A stretch of DNA of 10,168 nucleotides from Domibacillus sp. (GTDB taxonomy: Bacteria > Bacillota > Bacilli > Bacillales > Domibacillaceae). This document shows positions 1-5,571 of the stretch, one piece after another. The translations under genes and the position numbers were made by a program. The stretch spans positions 1 to 10,168 of the forward strand of contig JAPSKG010000063.1 in assembly GCA_031177795.1 (NCBI GenBank), read 5' to 3'. A model generated the notes under the pieces. The model had not been told where the DNA came from. It did no database searches and was given only the letters and a program-made list of their open reading frames with translations. How positions within the stretch are numbered: the stretch's first letter is position 1; each line of letters begins with the position of its first letter.

Positions 1-694
1 TCACAATTCGGCTGCGGACAGCACCTATGTATTCTTGTTTTCCAACAACAACACCCGCTGACACGTCACTATGCCCGCCAATATATTTAGTGGCAGAATG
101 CACAACAAGGTCTGCACCGATATTAAACGGCTTTACCAAAAACGGAGTTGCAAACGTGTTGTCCACGATAAAAACAAGGTTGTTTTTTTGTGCCACGGCT
201 GCTATTCGCTCCAGGTTTTCTACACGCAAAAACGGATTGGTAATCGACTCTGTGTATAAAATAACGGTTTCCGGACGAATCGCCGCTTCAATGGCTGCTT
301 CATCTTCAAAATCAACAAAAGACGTGGCAATTCCCATTCGCGCCAGTTCTTCTTTCAGCATGTAAAAAGTTCCGCCGTATACATCATGCGCCGCTATAAG
401 ATGATCTCCGCTTTTTGCCACTGCCAAAACTGCTGCCATAATGGCACCAAGGCCCGATGACGCTGCTGCTCCGGCCGGCGCCTCTTCAAGGCGGGCAGTA
501 ACAGAGGCAAGTTCATCTGAGTTCGGGTTGCCGACACGTGTATATAAATACGGAGCTTCACCGCTGTAATATCCTTCCATTTCTTCTAAACTGTTAAATG
601 AAAAAACTGATGTTTGGTAGATAGGTGTTGCTTTACTTTGAATATTTTTTGGCGTTTTTTCGCCATGCACAGCTTTTGTATTAAATGAATCCAT
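1..694 (-). CDS. Cys/Met-metabolism PLP-dependent enzyme (cystathionine lyase/synthase or methionine-lyase type), 3' end outside the window
   Basis: A cytosolic fold-type I PLP enzyme of the trans-sulfuration family, acting on cystathionine, homocysteine, methionine or O-acyl-homoserine. The first 231 residues are in the window; family members are about 380-400 residues, so roughly 60% is present. Visible family marks are the YTRVGNPN segment (residues 51-58, phosphate-binding Tyr and Arg), Tyr106 in a VYGGTF loop (stacks on PLP), Asp178 in VDNTF (pyridine nitrogen) and the Schiff-base Lys203 in HSATKYIGGHSD. Where methionine gamma-lyases usually carry Cys two residues after the stacking Tyr, this protein has Gly108, which argues against a classical methionine gamma-lyase. 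The exact reaction cannot be settled from this fragment. The ATG at 694 follows AAAAGGAG at a spacing of 8. The gene has its own TATAAT just downstream of the previous gene's terminator, so it is probably a separate unit. No stop occurs in frame before position 1. Confidence 0.88.
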   Translation of the reverse strand, partial: MDSFNTKAVHGEKTPKNIQSKATPIYQTSVFSFNSLEEMEGYYSGEAPYLYTRVGNPNSDELASVTARLEEAPAGAAASSGLGAIMAAVLAVAKSGDHLIAAHDVYGGTFYMLKEELARMGIATSFVDFEDEAAIEAAIRPETVILYTESITNPFLRVENLERIAAVAQKNNLVFIVDNTFATPFLVKPFNIGADLVVHSATKYIGGHSDVSAGVVVGKQEYIGAVRSRIV

Positions 695-719
695 TCTTTC
701 CACTCCTTTTCACCTGTCC

Positions 720-748
720 ATTATATTCCGAAAATTGAACAAAAACAA
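720..748 (-). promoter_or_regulatory. Candidate sigma-A promoter of the PLP enzyme gene
   Basis: On the minus strand a perfect TATAAT lies at 720-725, with TTGTTT at 743-748 as a 3/6 match to the -35 box, 17 bases apart. The start codon at 694 and its ribosome binding site at 703-710 follow directly, implying a short leader of about 20 bases. The -35 element falls inside the T-run of the upstream terminator, so the two signals overlap. The -10 is convincing, the -35 weak. Confidence 0.5.
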
Positions 749-769
749 ACCCGCCTTTAAAAAGGCAGG
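738..769 (-). terminator. Rho-independent terminator of the TlpA/ResA-like gene
   Basis: The minus strand reads CCTGCCTTT, a two-base loop as written, then AAAGGCGGG: a nine-pair stem with one G-T pair (750-769). A T-rich tract follows (TTTGTTTTTGTT, 738-749). It starts immediately after the stop codon at 770. Confidence 0.85.
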
Positions 770-1309
770 TTATTTGATAATTTTTTCCATCATTGGCCGA
801 TCCATTGGGCCAATGATTTTTTGACTGACCGTGCCATCTTCATTTAGTACGTACGTGGTAGGAATGGTGTAAATCTCATAGGCTTCAGACACTTTTCCTT
901 CTTTATCCATCAAAACAGGAAACGTGAGGCCATATTGATCTGTAAAGTCTGTTATTCTTTGCTGGCTTTCTTCAAAGTTCACTGCCAAAATTTCTACATG
1001 CTCAGGCTTTTCTTCGTAAAAAGACTGCATATGCGGCATTTCTTCTTTGCAGGGCGGGCACCACGTAGCCCAAAAATTCAAAAAAACTTTTTTCCCTTTG
1101 TAATCTGACAGCTTTACTTTTTCACCAGACACCGTTTGCAGCGTAAAGTCAGGAGCTTTGTCACCAACGGCAATGCCTGTCGCATCGTTTTCTACCGCTA
1201 TCCCGGTGTTCCCGATATCCGTTATGTTTTTCCGGTCACTGTATAAATTAAATCCTGCTATGCCAATTAAAACCACGAGCAGCAAAATGCCCAGCCATTT
1301 TTTCTCCAT
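770..1309 (-). CDS. Membrane-anchored TlpA/ResA-family thiol-disulfide oxidoreductase
   Basis: A 179-residue thioredoxin-fold protein held outside the membrane by an N-terminal hydrophobic segment (about residues 5-20, no lipobox). The AhpC/TSA-redoxin domain begins near VGDKAPDFTL (48-57). The redox motif is WCPPC with Cys84 and Cys87, and the cis-Pro loop is IPTT with Pro150. Relatives ResA and StoA of Bacillus keep cysteines reduced outside the cell, for cytochrome c haem attachment or spore cortex formation; YneN is a third close type. The WCPPC motif does not match the WCEPC I recall for ResA, so a specific paralogue cannot be assigned. The ATG at 1309 follows GGGGG at a spacing of 7. 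An in-frame TTG at 1327 would place that binding site inside the gene and is less likely. A c-type cytochrome gene lies about 3.5 kb upstream but not in the same unit. Confidence 0.88.
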   Translation of the reverse strand: MEKKWLGILLLVVLIGIAGFNLYSDRKNITDIGNTGIAVENDATGIAVGDKAPDFTLQTVSGEKVKLSDYKGKKVFLNFWATWCPPCKEEMPHMQSFYEEKPEHVEILAVNFEESQQRITDFTDQYGLTFPVLMDKEGKVSEAYEIYTIPTTYVLNEDGTVSQKIIGPMDRPMMEKIIK

Positions 1310-1382
1310 TTTTCTTCCCCCAGACAATCAATTAAAGAGCGGGCCTGCAAAATGAAAGCCGTTTTTTAATTGTTTTCATCAT

Positions 1383-1410
1383 ATCATATGATGATTGCCT
1401 GTTCATTATA
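1383..1410 (-). promoter_or_regulatory. Candidate promoter (-10) with a small palindrome before the TlpA/ResA-like gene
   Basis: A perfect TATAAT is on the minus strand at 1405-1410, just after the terminator of the YjcZ-type gene. No good -35 box is visible 16-18 bases upstream; the stretch there is the terminator T-run. A 10-base perfect palindrome ATCATATGAT (1383-1392) lies around the expected transcription start. The leader to the start codon at 1309 would be about 90 bases; I see no gene or known riboswitch in it. Confidence 0.35.
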
Positions 1411-1430
1411 TACAGCTAGAGGCCTAAAAG

Positions 1431-1456
1431 AAAAAAGCCGCTAATAAGCGGCTTTT
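1431..1456 (-). terminator. Rho-independent terminator of the YjcZ-type gene
   Basis: A perfect 10-pair stem AAAAGCCGCT / AGCGGCTTTT (1433-1442 with 1447-1456) with a four-base loop. On the minus strand it is followed by a T-rich run. It starts about 10 bases after the stop codon at 1466. Confidence 0.88.
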
Positions 1457-1465
1457 CTTTTGGCG

Positions 1466-1567
1466 TTACATGCCCCAGCCAATATACGCTGAGCCAACAA
1501 TAATAAGCAAAATAAATAACACTACAACCAATGCGAAACCACCGTTTCCATGACCTTTTTCGCCCAT
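1466..1567 (-). CDS. Tiny YjcZ-type (sporulation-associated) membrane protein, 33 aa
   Basis: A very short gene encoding 33 residues that begin MGEKGHGNGGFALVVVLFIL. A Gly-rich hydrophilic head (2-10) is followed by one hydrophobic span of about 18 residues (11-28) and a short tail ending in GWGM. Head plus span matches the tiny Bacillus membrane proteins known as the YjcZ family, often associated with sporulation; their molecular role is unknown to me. The reading is supported by a strong ribosome binding site (GGAGGTGGAG) before the ATG at 1567 and by a dedicated terminator right after the stop. It stands alone between the M23 hydrolase terminator and the TlpA-like gene, so it is probably monocistronic. 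A CATACCCT sequence at 1600-1607 resembles a mother-cell sigma-E -10 box (6 of 8), but no -35 at proper spacing goes with it. Confidence 0.85.
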   Translation of the reverse strand: MGEKGHGNGGFALVVVLFILLIIVGSAYIGWGM

Positions 1568-1651
1568 TTTACTCCACCTCCCTGACTATTTACACTTACA
1601 GGGTATGCACAAGCTGTTTTTATGGCAGGGCGGAAAACGCATAAAAAAAGC

Positions 1652-1680
1652 TAAAAAAAAAACCGGCAGCGCCGGTTTTT
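1652..1680 (-). terminator. Rho-independent terminator of the ftsE-ftsX-hydrolase operon
   Basis: On the minus strand AAAACCGGC, loop GCT, GCCGGTTTT forms a nine-pair stem (1659-1679) continuing into a run of about ten Ts. The stem begins inside the stop codon region of the M23 hydrolase gene (stop at 1679-1681). Confidence 0.9.
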
Positions 1681-2995
1681 AAAAATTAATGTATGCCGCC
1701 GGATTCACGGCATTTTCTTTGCCGATCGTCCAGGGGCCTTTATGAATTTCAAAGTGAAGATGCTGTCCATACGAACGGCCAGTATTGCCCATATAACCGA
1801 TTGTTTCTCCTTTTGACACACTGCCGCCATTCACAAGGCGTTCCGACAAATGAGCATACACGGTTGTATAAACTTGCCCGTTAATGGAGTGGGAAATGAA
1901 AATGGCGTTTCCGTATGTGTCCGAGTAATAGGAACGGCTTACTACACCATCTGCTGCAGCTACAATCGGCACGCTGACACTATTTGCAATATCAACGCCT
2001 TTATGGTCTCCAAGGTCGCGCATACCAAAACCAGAGGTAAACGTTCCCTGCGCCGGACGCATAAACAAGCCGCCTGCGTCAGCAGGTGCATTGTCCGAGC
2101 GGACAGGCCCGGATGACGCTGGCTCTTTTGCCGGCGAAGATGATTTTGCTTTGGCCAAAGCTCTAGCTGCTGCTGCTTGTTCTGCTTTTTTCTTTGCTTC
2201 TTCTGCTAAACGCTTTTGTTCTGCAATGCGCTCTTGTTCTGCTTTGATTGCTTGTTTAATAGAAGCTTCCTGCGAACTAAGCAAGCTTTTTTCTTCTTCA
2301 AGACTGAGCCTTTGTTCATGGGCTTCATGTTCGTCAGCAACAAGGCCTTTCATTACTTTATTTTTTGCCAGGCGCTTTTCACTAAGGTCTTGCTGCATTT
2401 TTTTCAAATCAGCCAGCATTTCATTTAAACTGGCAAGCTGTGTTGTTACTTTTTGTTCCTTTGCTTCTAATTGCTTTTTATCATTTTCCTGGTCCTGTAA
2501 AATCTCTTTATCTGCATTTACGAGAGCCGTTACAGCGGTGGCCCGGTTGATAAAATCACTGAAACTTTCGGCACCAAGCAAAACATCAATATAGCTTGCT
2601 GAACCGCCGCTTTGCTGAATGGAGCGGGCCCGTTCTTCTAAAACAACTGTACGCTCCGCAATTCGGGTTTTTAATTCTTCTATTTCTCTGTGAAGCTCGT
2701 TAATTTCCGCTTCTGTTTCTGTAATTTCTTTTTCTTTTATACGAGTCTGTGATTCTATTTTTGTTATTTCTCCGTCGAGCTGCCGGATTTCAGCTGTCAC
2801 GCTATCCTGTTTTTTCTGCAGCTCTGAAATTTGCTGTTCTTTTTCTGTAATGGTGCTTTCCAGGCCGGACTTTTGCGACTGAATTTGTTGCTGGCGCTGT
2901 TGAAGATCGGACAAATTTTTTGCAAAAGCTTCTCCGGTAAAGCTAAATCCAATTGACGCTGCCAAGGCAAGCGCCGCGTATGACCTTTTTTTCAA
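1679..2995 (-). CDS. Secreted coiled-coil M23 murein hydrolase (EnvC/PcsB-like partner of FtsEX)
   Basis: A 438-residue exported cell wall hydrolase. Residues 1-25 form a Sec signal peptide (basic start, hydrophobic core, AFA cleavage site near 25). Residues about 28-275 are heptad-rich, dominated by Gln, Glu and Lys, and form a long coiled coil. An Ala/Lys/Ser/Pro-rich linker follows, then a C-terminal LytM/M23 domain from about 310. The zinc and catalytic residues are all present: His331 and Asp335 in HKGVD, His382 in YAHLS, His412 and His414 in HLHFE. It should therefore be an active endopeptidase, unlike E. coli EnvC, whose LytM site is degenerate. The chosen start is TTG at 2995, because AGAGGGG lies 8 bases upstream and the product then begins with a classic signal peptide; a TTG at 3025 would lie ahead of this binding site. 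It follows ftsX by about 33 bases in the same operon, so FtsX probably controls it through the coiled coil, as in FtsEX-PcsB, FtsEX-EnvC and FtsEX-CwlO. Confidence 0.9.
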   Translation of the reverse strand: MKKRSYAALALAASIGFSFTGEAFAKNLSDLQQRQQQIQSQKSGLESTITEKEQQISELQKKQDSVTAEIRQLDGEITKIESQTRIKEKEITETEAEINELHREIEELKTRIAERTVVLEERARSIQQSGGSASYIDVLLGAESFSDFINRATAVTALVNADKEILQDQENDKKQLEAKEQKVTTQLASLNEMLADLKKMQQDLSEKRLAKNKVMKGLVADEHEAHEQRLSLEEEKSLLSSQEASIKQAIKAEQERIAEQKRLAEEAKKKAEQAAAARALAKAKSSSPAKEPASSGPVRSDNAPADAGGLFMRPAQGTFTSGFGMRDLGDHKGVDIANSVSVPIVAAADGVVSRSYYSDTYGNAIFISHSINGQVYTTVYAHLSERLVNGGSVSKGETIGYMGNTGRSYGQHLHFEIHKGPWTIGKENAVNPAAYINF

Positions 2996-3028
2996 CTGTC
3001 TTTCCCCTCTCGTCCCTGTTTCCAAATT

Positions 3029-3913
3029 TTATACATTTAAAAAACGTCTAACCGAAAGAAAACTGCCCCAGGTTCCAATAAACACCGCTATCACAAGCAT
3101 AAGCGCTGTAACAGGCACCACAAGCGGAATAAAGCCAATAAACTCAATAAAATGCGCCGACATTTTCGCCGACACTGCTTGTTCTGCGTAATAATATCCT
3201 ATCGAAACGGCTCCGATCGGAATCATAGAACCTAACAAACCGATCCATAGCCCTTCCAGTAAAAAAGGCCAGCGGATAAACCAGTTTGTGGCGCCAACTA
3301 GTTTCATAATCTCAATTTCTTTCCGGCGGGCAAAAATCGTAATCTTAATTGTATTTGAAATTAAAAACATCGCAGTAAACAAAAGGCCCGCTATTAACAC
3401 AAACCCGACGTTTCGAGCCGTTTTCATAAAGCTGAACAAATTCTCCACTTTTTCTTCTCCGTAAACAGCGGTTTCCGTTTGTTCAAACTGCTCAATTTTC
3501 CGTGCTGTATGAGGTGTATCCTGCGGACGCAGCGTTTTCACAATAAAAACATCATAAAGCGGATTGCTTTGTTCAAATAAAGAAAAATCACTGCCCATAT
3601 CGTCAATAATGTTTTGAAGTTCTTGTTCTTTCGACGAATACTTGACGCTCTCTACTTCCGGCAGCGCTTCAATTCTGGCTCTCAGTTCTTCTTTTTCTGC
3701 TTGTGTTGCTTCCAGATTTACATGAACGCGCACTTCCACGTCGTTTTCAATATCCGTTGCAATTTTGTTTAAATTAAGCATAATCACTAAAAAAACGCCG
3801 GTTAACAAAAGCGTGACGGTAACAGCCGAAACGGCCGCAAACGTCATCCAGCCGTTGCGCCGGAGGTTTTTAAAGCTTTCCCTGAAATGGCGGCGCAGTG
3901 TTCTAGGCTTCAT
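3029..3913 (-). CDS. ftsX: Cell division/hydrolase-activating ABC transporter permease FtsX
   Basis: The membrane half of the FtsEX complex, which uses ATP hydrolysis by FtsE to switch on a cell wall hydrolase outside the membrane. It has 294 residues with FtsX topology: a basic cytoplasmic N-terminus (KNLRRNGWMT, about 15-24), TM1 at about 24-47, a large extracellular domain at about 48-165, TM2 at about 167-189, a cytoplasmic segment containing RRKEIEIMKLVGAT (typical of FtsX/MacB-type permeases), then TM3 at about 213-238 and TM4 at about 260-284. The start at 3913 overlaps the end of ftsE by 11 bases and has GGGGTGA upstream inside ftsE, so the pair is translationally coupled. A longer in-frame reading exists upstream, but it runs through ftsE and is not needed. 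Confidence 0.96.
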   Translation of the reverse strand: MKPRTLRRHFRESFKNLRRNGWMTFAAVSAVTVTLLLTGVFLVIMLNLNKIATDIENDVEVRVHVNLEATQAEKEELRARIEALPEVESVKYSSKEQELQNIIDDMGSDFSLFEQSNPLYDVFIVKTLRPQDTPHTARKIEQFEQTETAVYGEEKVENLFSFMKTARNVGFVLIAGLLFTAMFLISNTIKITIFARRKEIEIMKLVGATNWFIRWPFLLEGLWIGLLGSMIPIGAVSIGYYYAEQAVSAKMSAHFIEFIGFIPLVVPVTALMLVIAVFIGTWGSFLSVRRFLNV

Positions 3914-4589
3914 AGCCGTAATCACCCCTTTGCTCATCCCGGGCAATCCGGCCGTTTTCAATTGCAATAACACGGCGGCGGATCGTATTAACAATTTCTT
4001 TGTTGTGCGTAGCCATCACTATGGTCGTTCCCCGCTCATTAATAGTTTCAAAAAGCCGCATAATATCCCAGGAAGTGTCAGGATCCAGATTTCCCGTCGG
4101 CTCATCAGCAATCACCACTTTCGGATTGTTGACAATCGAACGCGCAATCGCTACACGCTGCTGTTCACCGCCGGATAACTCTGTCGGCAGCATTCGCGCT
4201 TTATGCTTTAATCCGACAAGCTCCAAAACTTCCATTACCCGCTTGCGTATAAGAGAAGGCTCTTCTTCAATTACTTCAAGAGCAAAAGCTACATTTTCAT
4301 AGACATTTAGCAATGGAAGCAGCTTAAAGTCTTGAAAAACAACTCCTACTTTCCGGCGCAGAACCGGAACAGACCGCTGTTTAAGCGCAGCTGTATTAAT
4401 CCCTCCGACCATTACTTTTCCGCCGGACGGCTTTTCTTCCCGGTACATTAGTTTAATAAATGTTGATTTCCCGGCACCGCTCGGCCCGACAATATAAACA
4501 AATTCTCCCTGCTTAATTGTAACGTTAATGTTTGATAATGCCATAACCCCATTCGGGTATTTTTTTGTCACATCTTGCATTTCTATCAT
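3903..4589 (-). CDS. ftsE: Cell division ABC transporter ATP-binding protein FtsE
   Basis: The 228-residue cytoplasmic ATPase of FtsEX. All ABC motifs are intact: Walker A GPSGAGKST (35-43), Q-loop Gln86, signature LSGGEQQR (138-145), Walker B VVIADEP (158-164) with catalytic Glu163, D-loop around NLDPD (167-171) and switch His195 in ATHNK. Length and sequence are typical of Gram-positive FtsE. The first ATG (4589) sits about 5 bases after GGTGA; a second in-frame ATG at 4580 is too far from that site. It is the first gene of the ftsE-ftsX-hydrolase operon, with a promoter and a WalR-like repeat in the roughly 150 bases upstream, and is separated from cccB by two terminators. Confidence 0.97.
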   Translation of the reverse strand: MIEMQDVTKKYPNGVMALSNINVTIKQGEFVYIVGPSGAGKSTFIKLMYREEKPSGGKVMVGGINTAALKQRSVPVLRRKVGVVFQDFKLLPLLNVYENVAFALEVIEEEPSLIRKRVMEVLELVGLKHKARMLPTELSGGEQQRVAIARSIVNNPKVVIADEPTGNLDPDTSWDIMRLFETINERGTTIVMATHNKEIVNTIRRRVIAIENGRIARDEQRGDYGYEA

Positions 4590-4649
4590 TCAATCACCCG
4601 GTTTCAAAATTAGAAAATCGTTTTTACCCTTTTTTTCTATCCAACAAAC

Positions 4650-4655
4650 ATTATA
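4650..4655 (-). promoter_or_regulatory. ftsE: Candidate -10 box of the ftsE operon promoter
   Basis: Perfect TATAAT on the minus strand (context GCTATAATG), about 60 bases upstream of the ftsE start. The positions expected for a -35 box read CTTTAT (17-base spacer) or TTTATG (16), both poor, so the promoter may need an activator. A TGACA sequence is present but sits only 13 bases from the -10. Confidence 0.55.
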
Positions 4656-4688
4656 GCATTCTTTTTTTTGTCATAAAGAAAAGAATGT

Positions 4689-4705
4689 GTTACAGGTTTG
4701 TTTCA
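4689..4705 (-). promoter_or_regulatory. WalR-like direct repeat upstream of ftsE
   Basis: The minus strand reads TGAAAC, five bases, TGTAAC. The published WalR (YycF) box is TGTWAH-N5-TGTWAH, so 11 of 12 defined positions agree and the spacing is exact. It is centred roughly 40-45 bases upstream of the TATAAT and about 55 bases before the expected transcription start, a normal place for an activator. WalRK controls wall hydrolases in Bacillus and pcsB in Streptococcus, which fits an operon carrying FtsEX and a hydrolase. Regulation is inferred from this single site. Confidence 0.4.
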
Positions 4706-4711
4706 TGAAAC
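4700..4711. repeat. 12-base perfect palindrome GTTTCATGAAAC
   Basis: A perfect inverted repeat in the cccB-ftsE gap, overlapping the distal half of the WalR-like repeat. It has no T-run and is too short for a terminator. It may be an operator half of its own or coincidence. Confidence 0.35.
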
Positions 4712-4744
4712 TTCTTTATTCGATATTTTTTTACAAAATAAAAA

Positions 4745-4767
4745 AAACGCTCAATTGATGAGCGTTT
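4745..4767 (-). terminator. Second (distal) terminator after cccB
   Basis: On the minus strand AAACGCTC and GAGCGTTT pair over eight bases around a seven-base loop, followed by a run of Ts. It lies about 10 bases beyond the first cccB hairpin, making a tandem pair that insulates ftsE from cccB transcription. Confidence 0.82.
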
Positions 4768-4775
4768 CAGCAAGT

Positions 4776-4803
4776 AAAAAAGCCGGCTTTGCGCCAGCTT
4801 TTT
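4776..4803 (-). terminator. First (proximal) terminator after cccB
   Basis: On the minus strand GCTGGC and GCCGGC pair (one G-T) around the loop GCAAA, and the stem extends with A-T pairs on both sides and ends in TTTTTT. It directly follows the cccB stop at 4807. Confidence 0.87.
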
Positions 4804-4806
4804 CCT

Positions 4807-5169
4807 TTATTTCTTTTTTTCCGCCAGCCATGCGGCCACTGCTTCTGCTTCTTCTCCTTCAACTACATTAGCCGGCATTTGGCCCTTTCCGTTATGAATC
4901 ACATGTAAAATTTCTTCTTCGCTGTATTCAGACCCGATTTTATCAAGGGCCGGACCAAAGCCGCCTTCAAGATTTTCACCGTGACAGCTTAAGCAATTTT
5001 GCTGATACACTTCTTCTCCAGCTGATACAGCTGTTTTTTCTGTACCTGAATCAGTTGCCGGTGCCTCAGTTTCTGTTTTTTCTTTTGATGCATCTTCTCC
5101 GCCGCCGCAAGCTGACAGCACAACAGCTGAACCAAGAAAAAGAGCGATCAGCGATTTGTTCATATTCAT
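4807..5169 (-). CDS. cccB: Cytochrome c-551 lipoprotein (CccB type)
   Basis: A 120-residue c-type cytochrome anchored by lipid to the outer face of the cell membrane, carrying electrons between the quinol-cytochrome c part of the chain and a terminal oxidase. Residues 1-20 are a lipoprotein signal with lipobox LSAC, lipidated on Cys21. A Thr/Glu/Ala-rich linker (25-47) leads to one haem domain: CLSCH at 59-63 binds haem c, and Met98 in GQMPA is the expected sixth ligand. The ATG at 5169 lies 6 bases after AGGAGG; an ATG at 5187 precedes that site and is rejected. Position next to ftsE matches the B. subtilis order cccB-ftsE-ftsX, supporting the name. Own promoter and tandem terminators indicate a single-gene unit. 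Confidence 0.93.
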   Translation of the reverse strand: MNMNKSLIALFLGSAVVLSACGGGEDASKEKTETEAPATDSGTEKTAVSAGEEVYQQNCLSCHGENLEGGFGPALDKIGSEYSEEEILHVIHNGKGQMPANVVEGEEAEAVAAWLAEKKK

Positions 5170-5207
5170 TTTTTTCCTCCTTATCATTTAGTTGACAGTC
5201 TATCGCT

Positions 5208-5216
5208 AGTATACCA
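5208..5216 (-). promoter_or_regulatory. cccB: Extended -10 promoter of cccB
   Basis: The minus strand carries TGGTATACT (5208-5216), an extended -10 element with TATACT at 5208-5213. A TTGGAA 15 bases upstream is a weak -35 candidate, which extended -10 promoters tolerate. Expected transcription start is near 5201, giving a leader of about 32 bases before the ATG at 5169. Confidence 0.6.
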
Positions 5217-5302
5217 AACCAGGGCCTTTTCCAAACCTATGCACGTTTATTGGCTGGCAGACTTTGCTTTTAAAACGCATTTTCCCTTGTTGCATAAAAA
5301 CC

Positions 5303-5337
5303 AAAAAAACCGCTTTAAGAAAAAAAGCGGTTTTTTG
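5303..5337 (-). terminator. Rho-independent terminator of the spoVAC-spoVAD-DUF1657 operon
   Basis: On the minus strand CCGCTTT and AAAGCGG pair over seven bases (5310-5316 with 5324-5330), and the stem is extended by flanking A-T pairs into a run of Ts. It begins about 20 bases after the stop of the DUF1657 gene. Confidence 0.87.
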
Positions 5338-5355
5338 CTTGATAATCATAGTGTG

Positions 5356-5550
5356 TTAATGGCACGTTTCCTGTTTTAGTTGTTCCATGCGCTTTTCAAC
5401 ATTTTCTGCCGTTTTATTTACAGCAAGAATAGCACTGTAAAGTGTTTTTATGGATTCTTCGTTTTTAGATAGCCTGGCGATGGCCGACAAGCTTGCTTCG
5501 ATGTTTCGTAAACTTGACAAACATTGCGTTGCCTGAGATATAGCAGTCAT
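5356..5550 (-). CDS. DUF1657-type small protein of the SpoVA neighbourhood
   Basis: A 64-residue, largely helical protein without signal peptide or membrane span. The pattern of Leu, Ala and Ile repeats (SQATQCLSSLRNIEASLSAI near the start, MEQLKQET near the end) matches my memory of DUF1657 proteins, which accompany SpoVAC/SpoVAD/SpoVAEb sets in Bacillus and Clostridia, including the mobile spoVA operon linked to spore heat resistance. The biochemical role is unknown. The ATG at 5550 has GAGG 7-8 bases upstream. It follows spoVAD by 21 bases and precedes a terminator, so it is the last gene of the operon. Family assignment rests on neighbourhood, length and general sequence pattern. Confidence 0.75.
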   Translation of the reverse strand: MTAISQATQCLSSLRNIEASLSAIARLSKNEESIKTLYSAILAVNKTAENVEKRMEQLKQETCH

Positions 5551-5571
5551 GTTATTTCCTCGCTTTTTTCA

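Noticed and set aside
1310..1380. Riboswitch or short leader peptide in the leader of the TlpA-like gene.
   Set aside because: No known riboswitch motif is recognised, and the only short frame (about 14 codons) lacks a ribosome binding site.
2091..2594. Plus-strand frame of 167 codons rich in Ser, Ala, Phe and Cys.
   Set aside because: It is the antisense shadow of the coiled-coil region of the M23 hydrolase gene, whose Glu/Lys-rich codons give open frames on the other strand; no binding site or family match.
3765..4178. Plus-strand frame of 137 codons across the ftsE-ftsX junction.
   Set aside because: Lies wholly antisense to two well-supported genes, with no ribosome binding site or recognisable domain.
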